Source: Rhodospirillaceae bacterium (lineage in GTDB: Bacteria > Pseudomonadota > Alphaproteobacteria > UBA11073). Taken from it: 9,995 nucleotides of DNA. Under the pieces are notes generated by a model that was not told the DNA's origin, did not search any database, and was given only the letters and a program-made list of their open reading frames with translations. The DNA lies in the NCBI GenBank assembly GCA_003536545.1, contig DPZW01000001.1:3549-13543 (forward strand), read 5' to 3'. Shown here piece by piece: positions 1 to 6,428 of this stretch. The first letter of the stretch is position 1. Each line of letters opens with the position of its first letter. Both the position numbers and the translations under genes were made by a program.

Positions 1-1
1 A

Positions 2-1822
2 CTGGTTGCCAGTCATGCCCTGGTCAGCCGTGATGAAACCATTTCGTCCGGCGGCCCCAATCTGGAACCCTTTCGTATTCCCGGCATCAGTTTTAACCAC
101 GGCATTGCGATTGGCCGCGCGGTGCGGCTGGTGCGCAAGGCCAGCATCACACGACTTGTCGCCGATAATCCCGAGGCAGAATTACGCCGTTTTAATGATG
201 CGCTGAACCGCCTGCAGAATAATTTTGATGATTTGCTTTCAGATGCGGATGAAAAATCCACCTCCTATGAAATTCTGGAAACCTATAAACTTTTTACCAT
301 CGATCGTGGCTGGCTGAAAAAAATCAGCAGCCGTATCCAACAAGGATTAACAGCTGAAGCAGCGGTGCAGGCCGTACAGGATGACACGACCACGCGGCTG
401 GCGCGCGCCACGGATTTATATTTGCGCGAACGGGCGCAGGATTTTGTCGATGTTTCTCAACGTCTCCTGCATTTATTATTGGGTGAGGAGCCCTCCTCCC
501 TACCTGCCCTCACACAGGATGCTATTTTGATTGCGTCAGATCTCAGTGCGGCGGATCTGATTACTTATGATATGTCTGCCGTGCGTGGGATTGCACTGGA
601 GGGCGGATCACCGTCATCACATATCACCATTATGGCGCGCGCCATGGGTGTGCCCGTGATTGGCCAGTGTAAAAATCTGCTTTCCCATATCGAAGATGGC
701 GATCAGATTATCGTAGATGCGGATCGCGCCCAATTATATGTTGAGCCGCCGCAAGAATTGATTGATCAGGCCGTGCAACGCCACCAAATGCGTGAAAATG
801 AAATCGCGCAGGCTTCAGCCGATGCCAAAGGCGAAGCCATATCGCTGGATGGTGAGCGCATCGCTCTTTATATCAATGCAGGCCTGCTCAGTCATTTGCC
901 GAATATCAATGCGCTGGATGCCGATGGCATCGGCCTTTACCGTACCGAAGTTCCCTTTATGGCTCTGGGCCATTACCCATCCATTAATGAACAGGCACAA
1001 ATTTATGCGCGCGTGATGATGGAATGCGGGCATAAGCCGATTTTATTCCGCACACTGGATATCGGATCCGATAAAAAACTGCCTTACATGCCGCATATTC
1101 CTGAAGATAACCCGGCACTCGGTTGGCGGGGCCTGCGCGTCGGCCTGGATCGCCCGGCATTATTGCGGCAACAATTTCGTGCCTTATTAATTGCCGCCAA
1201 CGGCCGCAAGCTAAGCATCATGCTGCCGATGGTTGCCGCAGTGGGCGAGGTAAAGTCTGCGCGGCATACCCTTAATCTCGAATGCGAATATTTGATGAAA
1301 CAGGGCGTGCCGATGCCTGCGGAATTAAAGCTCGGCATTATGTTTGAAGTCCCATCACTGATGTGGCAATTGCCTGAGTTAATGGATGAGGTGGATTTCA
1401 TTTCCATCGGCTCCAATGACCTGTTCCAATATACCTATGCCGTAGATCGCGGCTCATCCCACCTGCAGGGTGTTTTTGATCCACTCTGCGATGGTTTCCT
1501 GCGCATGCTGCGTGATATTGTCCGCGCGGCTGATGCAGCGCATGTGCCGCTGTCGCTCTGCGGTGAAATGGCGGCGAAACCCTTGGAAGCCATGGTGCTT
1601 CTGGGCCTGGGTGTCCGGTCCCTTTCCATTGCCTCGCCCGCAGTGGCAGGGATTAAAGCCATGGTGCGCTCCACAAATATTGCCGGAATTGCTGGATTTT
1701 TGTCACATATTCTGGACATCGCGCCGCCAGAGGACTATCGTGCAGCCTTGCGGGCCTATGCGAAGGATCATCGAATTGCGCTGGGTGAATTGCCGCAAAT
1801 GCCACCACCCCTCGTGGGTTAA
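2..1822 (+). CDS. ptsP: Phosphoenolpyruvate-protein phosphotransferase PtsP (enzyme I Ntr), 5' end outside the window
   Basis: Enzyme I of the nitrogen phosphotransferase system takes the phosphoryl group from phosphoenolpyruvate and passes it to NPr (PtsO/HPr-like) in the cytoplasm, a regulatory rather than sugar-importing relay. The reading frame is open from base 2, so the gene begins upstream; 606 residues are visible and an ATG at 122 is internal. Seen in order: the GIAIG start of the enzyme I N-domain (about residues 28-37 of the visible part), the phospho-histidine loop GGSPSSH with the His codon at 620-622, the barrel motif DGIGLYRTE, the TLDIGSDK segment, the SIGSNDLFQY motif, and the catalytic Cys in SLCGEMA (codon 1559-1561). 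All key residues are present. The missing N-terminus probably carries the GAF domain that separates PtsP from sugar-type PtsI. This is inferred from the ptsP-to-prfA neighbourhood common in alphaproteobacteria, so PtsP is preferred over PtsI. Confidence 0.93.
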   Translation: MVASHALVSRDETISSGGPNLEPFRIPGISFNHGIAIGRAVRLVRKASITRLVADNPEAELRRFNDALNRLQNNFDDLLSDADEKSTSYEILETYKLFTIDRGWLKKISSRIQQGLTAEAAVQAVQDDTTTRLARATDLYLRERAQDFVDVSQRLLHLLLGEEPSSLPALTQDAILIASDLSAADLITYDMSAVRGIALEGGSPSSHITIMARAMGVPVIGQCKNLLSHIEDGDQIIVDADRAQLYVEPPQELIDQAVQRHQMRENEIAQASADAKGEAISLDGERIALYINAGLLSHLPNINALDADGIGLYRTEVPFMALGHYPSINEQAQIYARVMMECGHKPILFRTLDIGSDKKLPYMPHIPEDNPALGWRGLRVGLDRPALLRQQFRALLIAANGRKLSIMLPMVAAVGEVKSARHTLNLECEYLMKQGVPMPAELKLGIMFEVPSLMWQLPELMDEVDFISIGSNDLFQYTYAVDRGSSHLQGVFDPLCDGFLRMLRDIVRAADAAHVPLSLCGEMAAKPLEAMVLLGLGVRSLSIASPAVAGIKAMVRSTNIAGIAGFLSHILDIAPPEDYRAALRAYAKDHRIALGELPQMPPPLVG

Positions 1823-1824
1823 GC

Positions 1825-1830
1825 AAGGAG
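1825..1830 (+). promoter_or_regulatory. Ribosome binding site of rodZ
   Basis: AAGGAG lies three bases after the ptsP stop codon and six bases before the rodZ ATG. It is a strong Shine-Dalgarno match that fixes the start at 1837, and it is the clearest ribosome site in the + strand operon. Confidence 0.8.
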
Positions 1831-1836
1831 CCGAGA

Positions 1837-2826
1837 ATGTCTGAAGCCAGTGCCAAAGCCACGCCGCCGCGCCCTCGCCGCCGCCCGCCGAATGTGGCGC
1901 AGACTGGCCAGCCCCAAGCTGCCAATGTGAATTCAGTGGGACAAATTTTGCGGGCCGCCCGTGAAAAACGCGGCGTGACAGTCGAACAAATCGCAGAGAT
2001 GTTAAAAATTCGCCGGGTTTATCTGCAGGCAATCGAAGATTCGAATTGGGAAGAGCTTCCCGAACTTGTATATGCGCAAGGCTTTGTGCGCAGCTATGCT
2101 GCATTTTTAAATCTGGATGAATCAGGTGCAGCCGCACAATTCAAACGCGAATTCCGTGGCGGCCGCCGCACACCGGAACTGGAAATGCCCCAACCGCTGG
2201 ATGATCATCAGATGCCGGATATCAAAGTGATTATCAGTGTTGTCATCGCATTATTTGTGATTTTTATTTTATGGTCTGCTGCCACTGCACCACCGGTCAC
2301 TGAAAAACTGCCTACGGTTGCGGAAACACAAACGGCTGAGGAAACAACAGCAGCTGTCGAAACGCCAGCCACAAATCCTGAAACACAAAATCCTACCGCC
2401 GATACCGCCACTGCTGCTGCGCCCAACACTGAACAGCCGCTTACACCTGATGCTGCTGCGCCGCCACAAACCGGCATTGCTTACGGCGCAACCACGCCTA
2501 CGCGCGTGACCATCACCGCTGCACAGGACAGTTGGGTGCAGGTACGCGACATGGATGGCCAGGTAATTTTCTCCCGCGTGATGCGCCCCGGCGATAGTTT
2601 CCGCGTCCCGAACGACGGCACGTTGTCACTGACAACAGGTAATCTTGCAGGTCTACATTTCACCATTGATGGCAAGGGTATCGCACCATCCGGGACACCC
2701 GGCACCGTGCAGCGTAATTTGCCACTTGCGCCGCAAAATCTTGCCGCCACTTTAGACGCGATGAATAAACCTGCCGAAGATAATAACACGCCGAATACGC
2801 CTGCCACTGATAATGTCCCTGAATAG
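1837..2826 (+). CDS. rodZ: RodZ-like cytoskeletal membrane protein (HTH, one membrane segment, DUF4115)
   Basis: RodZ anchors the MreB actin filament to the inner membrane and helps set rod shape. The 329-residue protein has the family layout. A basic, proline-rich N-terminus (1-30) is followed by a Cro/RodZ-type helix-turn-helix domain (about 33-95, SVGQILRAAREKRGVTVEQI onward). Next come a short linker, one hydrophobic segment (about 129-149), a long low-complexity Thr/Ala/Pro linker (about 150-220) and a DUF4115 domain (about 222-302, RVTITAAQDSWVQVRD). No signal peptide is seen, so the HTH is cytoplasmic and DUF4115 periplasmic. The start is set by AAGGAG six bases upstream. It sits 14 bases after ptsP and overlaps ispG by 14 bases. 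rodZ directly upstream of ispG is also the E. coli order, which supports the name. A DNA-binding regulator is less likely given the membrane segment and DUF4115. Confidence 0.88.
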   Translation: MSEASAKATPPRPRRRPPNVAQTGQPQAANVNSVGQILRAAREKRGVTVEQIAEMLKIRRVYLQAIEDSNWEELPELVYAQGFVRSYAAFLNLDESGAAAQFKREFRGGRRTPELEMPQPLDDHQMPDIKVIISVVIALFVIFILWSAATAPPVTEKLPTVAETQTAEETTAAVETPATNPETQNPTADTATAAAPNTEQPLTPDAAAPPQTGIAYGATTPTRVTITAAQDSWVQVRDMDGQVIFSRVMRPGDSFRVPNDGTLSLTTGNLAGLHFTIDGKGIAPSGTPGTVQRNLPLAPQNLAATLDAMNKPAEDNNTPNTPATDNVPE

Positions 2827-3934
2827 CGAATTGCGGCCTTATCGGGCCATTAATCGCCGCAAATGCCGCCAGATCATGGTGGGCAATGTTGCGGTGGGCG
2901 GCGACGCGCCAATTACCGTACAATCCATGACGAATACCCTCACGTCTGATGCCAAGGCGACGATTGAGCAAATTCAAAAACTCGCAGTTACAGGCGCGGA
3001 TATTGTGCGCGTGAGTTGCCCGGATGAAGCATCCACCGCCGCACTAAAAGAAATCACGCGCGAAAGCCCCGTGCCGATCGTGGCCGATATTCATTTCCAT
3101 TACAAACGCGGGATTGAAGCCGCAGGCGCAGGCGCGGCCTGTTTGCGCATTAATCCCGGCAATATTGGATCGCAAGACCGCGTGAAGGAAGTCGTTAAAG
3201 CCGCCAAGGACAATAACTGTTCAATCCGCATTGGTGTGAACGGTGGGAGCCTCGAAAAATACATTCAGGAAAAATACGGTGAGCCTTGCCCGGAAGGCCT
3301 GGTGGAAAGCGCATTAAACCACGCCAAACATCTGGAAGATGAAGATTTTCATAATTTCAAAATCAGCGTGAAGGCGAGTGATGTATTTTTGGCTGTGGCC
3401 TCTTACCGCCTGCTCGCGGCGTCATGCGATTATCCATTGCATCTGGGCATTACCGAAGCTGGCGGCTTGCGCACCGGCACGATTAAATCCGCCATCGGCC
3501 TGGGCGCGCTGTTATGGGATGGCATTGGTGATACGATCCGCGTTTCACTCTCCGCCGATCCGGTGGAAGAAATCCATGCCGGTTTTGATATCTTGAAATC
3601 CCTCGGCCTGCGGTCGCGCGGCGTGAATATCATCGCCTGCCCGTCTTGCGCGCGCCAGCAGTTTGACGTGATCAAAACCGTTGCCGCACTCGAGGAACGC
3701 ACCGCGCATATCACTACGCCCATGTCCGTTTCCATCATCGGCTGCGTCGTGAACGGGCCCGGCGAAGCTAAACTCACCGACATCGGCTTCACCGGCGGCG
3801 GTGCCGGCACGCATCAAGTCTATTTGAAGGGCGTTCCCGCCCACCGCCTGAAAGACGCTGATATCGTGGAACATGTGGTAGAATTGATCGAAGAAAAAGC
3901 GAAAGAGATTGAGGCGACGAAAGAAGTCGCTTAA
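2813..3934 (+). CDS. ispG: 4-hydroxy-3-methylbut-2-en-1-yl diphosphate synthase (GcpE)
   Basis: IspG is the [4Fe-4S] enzyme that reductively opens methylerythritol cyclodiphosphate to HMBPP, the penultimate step of the MEP isoprenoid pathway, in the cytoplasm. At 373 residues it matches the short bacterial type (E. coli 372), not the longer plant/Chlamydia type with an insert. The N-terminal TIM-barrel half begins at MVGNVAVGGDAPITVQSMTN, with ADIHFHYKRG and LRINPGNIG further on. The C-terminal half carries the cluster ligands Cys276 and Cys279 (CPSC), Cys311 (GCVVNGPGE) and Glu318, equivalent to E. coli C270, C273, C305 and E312. The start overlaps the rodZ end by 14 bases and has no clear Shine-Dalgarno sequence, so translation is probably coupled to rodZ. 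A hisS gene often follows ispG in proteobacteria but does not here. Confidence 0.96.
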   Translation: MSLNSELRPYRAINRRKCRQIMVGNVAVGGDAPITVQSMTNTLTSDAKATIEQIQKLAVTGADIVRVSCPDEASTAALKEITRESPVPIVADIHFHYKRGIEAAGAGAACLRINPGNIGSQDRVKEVVKAAKDNNCSIRIGVNGGSLEKYIQEKYGEPCPEGLVESALNHAKHLEDEDFHNFKISVKASDVFLAVASYRLLAASCDYPLHLGITEAGGLRTGTIKSAIGLGALLWDGIGDTIRVSLSADPVEEIHAGFDILKSLGLRSRGVNIIACPSCARQQFDVIKTVAALEERTAHITTPMSVSIIGCVVNGPGEAKLTDIGFTGGGAGTHQVYLKGVPAHRLKDADIVEHVVELIEEKAKEIEATKEVA

Positions 3935-3943
3935 ACAACTGCC

Positions 3944-5008
3944 ATGTCCCTCGCCGATAAACTCTCCCAGCTGGAAAAGCAGTTCACGCAGATTGATGAG
4001 CAGCTGCAGTCGCCGGACCTGAAACCCGCTGACATGGCGCGGCTGGGGAAGGAGCGCGCAGAGCTGGAGCCAGTCGTCGAGAAAATCCGTGAGTTCCAAA
4101 AACTGGAACGTGAACGTGCGGATAACGAAGCTCTCCTCTCCGACCCTGAAATGAAGGAACTCGCGCAGATGGAGCTGGATAATATCCGCGAACGTCTGCC
4201 GGAACTGGAGCGCGAAATCAAACTCGCCCTGCTGCCACAAGACGAAGCTGATGCGAAAAACGCGATTTTGGAAGTCCGCGCCGGCACAGGCGGCGAAGAA
4301 GCCGCGCTCTTCGCGATGGAATTATTTGAAATGTACCGCCGCTACGCTGCGCATAAAGGCTGGCGTTTCCAGGTGGAAGAATTCACCGAAGCAGAACAAG
4401 GCGGATATAAGGAAGCCATTGCCACCATCACCGGCCACAATGTATTTGCGAATTTGAAATTTGAATCCGGTGCGCACCGCGTGCAGCGTGTGCCGAAAAC
4501 GGAATCGCAGGGACGCATTCACACCTCCGCCGCCACCGTTGCCATTCTGGCCGAAGTGGAGGAAGCCGATGTGGAAATAAAAGAATCTGATTTGAAGATT
4601 GATACTTACCGTTCAACAGGCGCAGGCGGGCAGCACGTGAACACCACGGATTCCGCTGTGCGCATTACGCATATCCCAACGGGTGTTGTCGTCGCCTGCC
4701 AGGAAGAACGGTCGCAGCATAAAAACAAAGCCAAGGCGATGAAAATGCTGGCCGCAAAAATTTATGACAGCCAGCGCGAAGCCATTGCCAAAGCACAGGC
4801 CACCACGCGCAAATTACAGGTGGGCAGCGGCGACCGCAGTGAGCGCATCCGCACCTATAACTTCCCGCAGTCACGCGTGACGGATCACCGCATCAATTAC
4901 ACGTCGCATCAGATGGAACAGATTTTTGCCGGACCGGGTCTGGAAGAAATTATCAGCGCATTAATGAACGAAGATCAGGCGGACCGCCTGGCCTCACTCG
5001 GTGAATAA
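3944..5008 (+). CDS. prfA: Peptide chain release factor 1
   Basis: RF1 reads UAA and UAG in the ribosomal A site and triggers release of the finished polypeptide. The 354 residues match the family length. Seen are an N-terminal alpha-helical domain rich in Glu/Lys, the RAGTGGEEA motif (112-120), and the stop-codon recognition tripeptide PxT as Pro-Lys-Thr (184-186, in RVPKTESQGRIHTSA), which marks RF1 rather than RF2 (SPF). The catalytic GGQ (228-230, in GAGGQHVN) is present, whose Gln is normally methylated by PrmC. The start lies nine bases after ispG with no good Shine-Dalgarno sequence. It is the last gene of the + strand operon. The usual partner gene prmC does not follow; a gene on the other strand abuts the stop codon. 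Confidence 0.97.
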   Translation: MSLADKLSQLEKQFTQIDEQLQSPDLKPADMARLGKERAELEPVVEKIREFQKLERERADNEALLSDPEMKELAQMELDNIRERLPELEREIKLALLPQDEADAKNAILEVRAGTGGEEAALFAMELFEMYRRYAAHKGWRFQVEEFTEAEQGGYKEAIATITGHNVFANLKFESGAHRVQRVPKTESQGRIHTSAATVAILAEVEEADVEIKESDLKIDTYRSTGAGGQHVNTTDSAVRITHIPTGVVVACQEERSQHKNKAKAMKMLAAKIYDSQREAIAKAQATTRKLQVGSGDRSERIRTYNFPQSRVTDHRINYTSHQMEQIFAGPGLEEIISALMNEDQADRLASLGE

Positions 5009-5014
5009 TTATTC
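5003..5014. repeat. 12-bp perfect palindrome spanning the prfA and gpt stop codons
   Basis: GAATAATTATTC is its own reverse complement, centred exactly between the prfA stop (5006-5008) and the gpt stop (5009-5011). Both genes end in a Glu codon GAA followed by TAA, which creates the symmetry. It is AT-rich and has no following T-run, so it is not a good intrinsic terminator by eye. Confidence 0.6.
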
Positions 5015-5437
5015 CCACGGGAATTCAATCCACACATCCTGCGGGATATCCTTGACGGCAATATCCGCGAATGGCTTCCCGCTGGGCTTGGCATATAAAA
5101 CCGCGATCACGCTTTTGGGCAGCATCTGGCGCACCACCTGCGCTGTGGTGCCTTTGTCGACCAGATCATCGATGACCAAACATCCTTCGCCGTTGCCGGG
5201 GATTGTTTTTATCACCTGCACTTCGCCCTGCACCTTGTCTTCGTAGGAACTGATACCAACGGTATCGACATATTTGATATCCAGCCGCCGCGCGATAATT
5301 GTGGCCGGAACCATACCGCCGCGTGTGATGGCGATAATCGTGCGAAATTCATCGCGGCGCGGCATCAATTGCTCAGCAAGTTTTTCCGCCAGCGCAGCCG
5401 CCTCTTCCCATGAAACATGAAGTTTGGTGTAGGTCAT
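5009..5437 (-). CDS. gpt: Xanthine-guanine phosphoribosyltransferase-like purine salvage enzyme, short C-terminus
   Basis: Gpt-type enzymes join guanine, xanthine or hypoxanthine to PRPP to make the nucleotide. The 142 residues align by eye along nearly the whole E. coli Gpt (152). They share the RGG turn (39-41), the VDTVGISSYED segment, the PRPP loop VIDDLVD (88-94), the KP.G.P stretch (117-122) and the base-stacking region IPQDVWIEFPW (Trp136). Two things are odd. The loop after the catalytic Asp reads KGTT where E. coli has TGGT. The protein also stops right after PWE, lacking about 12 residues that end E. coli Gpt, and the frame beyond the stop does not encode them. The start codon overlaps the upstream gene's stop as ATGA, with no strong ribosome site, suggesting translational coupling. 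The family is secure; the exact base preference is not. Confidence 0.85.
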   Translation of the reverse strand: MTYTKLHVSWEEAAALAEKLAEQLMPRRDEFRTIIAITRGGMVPATIIARRLDIKYVDTVGISSYEDKVQGEVQVIKTIPGNGEGCLVIDDLVDKGTTAQVVRQMLPKSVIAVLYAKPSGKPFADIAVKDIPQDVWIEFPWE

Positions 5438-6246
5438 AGCGGAACAATAAAACGATCCCGCGGCATTGTCATCATGCTCTGTATTTTTGGCACAGCAACG
5501 CTATTGATCGCGCCCCAGAACTGGCTGTGCACAGAGGCACCCACGCCATCGCCCCAACCGGTGAACTCTTCCCCTTTATGTGATCCGCCCAGGATAATAT
5601 ATGCGGAACGCTGCAATGGCAGGATATCACCCGACATTTCAGCAATGGGTTTTTTGCCTGCCAGGACCGCGGCAAGATCCTGATTAGATTTATTCAGCGC
5701 GGTCATAAAATCTTCGGACAAAGCACCGGGATGCGCAATGGATGTCATGGTGAATCGTCCCGGATAAACAAAGGCATCAATGATGCCTGCTGCAGCAACC
5801 GGCATGGATGAATCTTTCAGCTGTGCATCCACATATTCTCTGATTTCATCATCATTTTTCAATGCGGCAGTCGGCAAACGTTTCTTGGCACCCAGATAGC
5901 TCATCATGCCAATGCTATAGGTATAATAAGGCACATTCTTCATCGTCTCACCCGCGGCAGGCAAGCTAAACTCCATCAATTTTTCCACTGGCGTAGATGC
6001 AGGTTCCAACTGTACATTTTTATAAGCCTCTCTCGCCAGCAGCATACAACCCCTGTCAACAATCTGCGCATCTGTTGCAGCAGGATCTTTGGTTTTTAGC
6101 TGGGAATAAATATTTGCAACATTTGCAATCACAGCTGCTGTTGTCGACCGCAACTGATCGCCATCCGTTGGAATATAAGAGTTTTGGGCGTTCGCAGCAG
6201 CAGAAGCCGTAATTGCCAGTGTCAGTGCCAAAGCATTTTTAAACAT
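5434..6246 (-). CDS. Secreted protein of unknown function with Sec signal peptide
   Basis: I do not recognise this family. The predicted product has 270 residues. Residues 1-20 form a Sec-type signal peptide (MFKNALALTLAITASAAANA) with an Ala-Asn-Ala cleavage site before Gln21, so a mature protein of about 250 residues is expected in the periplasm. It has no lipobox Cys and no later membrane segment. The mature part is mixed alpha/beta in appearance, with one Cys (in RGCMLLAREAY) and Gly-rich stretches GGSHKGEEFTGWGDGVGAS near the C-terminus. The frame could be extended upstream to 6342. The start at 6246 is preferred because the signal peptide begins there and GGGGGA lies about four bases before it. 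It is first in a two-gene operon and overlaps gpt by ATGA. The leader hairpin at 6251-6281 may control it. Confidence 0.75.
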   Translation of the reverse strand: MFKNALALTLAITASAAANAQNSYIPTDGDQLRSTTAAVIANVANIYSQLKTKDPAATDAQIVDRGCMLLAREAYKNVQLEPASTPVEKLMEFSLPAAGETMKNVPYYTYSIGMMSYLGAKKRLPTAALKNDDEIREYVDAQLKDSSMPVAAAGIIDAFVYPGRFTMTSIAHPGALSEDFMTALNKSNQDLAAVLAGKKPIAEMSGDILPLQRSAYIILGGSHKGEEFTGWGDGVGASVHSQFWGAINSVAVPKIQSMMTMPRDRFIVPL

Positions 6247-6250
6247 AATT

Positions 6251-6281
6251 CCCCCAGGGCCTTGAATATTAAGTCTGGGGG
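6251..6281 (-). promoter_or_regulatory. Leader hairpin that sequesters the ribosome binding site of the secreted-protein gene
   Basis: Read on the - strand, CCCCCAG (6281-6275) pairs perfectly with CTGGGGG (6257-6251), leaving a 17-nt loop in which CTT and AAG can add three more pairs. The 3' arm is the G-rich ribosome site, four bases before the ATG at 6246. Folding would therefore hide the site. The pairing is seen directly; a control function is inferred. A protein-binding operator with the same symmetry is the alternative. Confidence 0.5.
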
Positions 6282-6414
6282 TATTTCTATCATCCTTGTG
6301 CCGCAGCCTGCAATAAATATAAAGTTTTTTCCTATAAATCATTGTGGTTTATTGCTTTTTCCGACAGGTCTTGTGTAATTATACCGCTTGCAATCAATGC
6401 CTTAACTGGTGTTA

Positions 6415-6420
6415 GATAAT
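6415..6420 (+). promoter_or_regulatory. Possible -10 element for dnaB
   Basis: GATAAT matches the TATAAT consensus at five of six bases and ends eight bases before the dnaB ATG. A TTGCAA at 6388-6393 resembles a -35 element, but the 21-base spacing is too long for a standard sigma-70 promoter. If real, transcription would start only a base or two before the ATG, giving a nearly leaderless mRNA, in line with the absence of a Shine-Dalgarno sequence. The AT-rich 6282-6428 stretch should also carry the promoter of the divergent gene, but no convincing one was found. Confidence 0.25.
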
Positions 6421-6428
6421 CCCATTCC

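Noticed and set aside
122..1822. ptsP beginning at the ATG at 122
   Set aside because: The frame stays open upstream to base 2 and encodes the conserved GIAIG segment before that Met, so the gene starts outside the window.
1703..2137. A 144-codon - strand frame over the ptsP-rodZ junction
   Set aside because: It lies opposite well-supported genes, and its composition (His, Trp, Arg rich) is typical of an antisense shadow.
2318..2509. Low-complexity Thr/Ala/Pro coding stretch in rodZ as a tandem repeat
   Set aside because: The bases are not periodic. It is an ordinary disordered periplasmic linker between the membrane segment and DUF4115.
3545..4240. A 231-codon open frame on the - strand across the ispG-prfA junction
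   Set aside because: It is antisense to two conserved genes with full-length family matches, its product is low-complexity and Phe/Leu/Arg rich, and it has no ribosome site. It is a shadow frame.
6247..6342. Longer start for the secreted protein, adding 32 residues from 6342
   Set aside because: The extension is basic and would place the signal peptide internally. It would also translate through the leader hairpin and ribosome site. The start at 6246 has a signal peptide at its N-terminus and a G-rich site four bases upstream.
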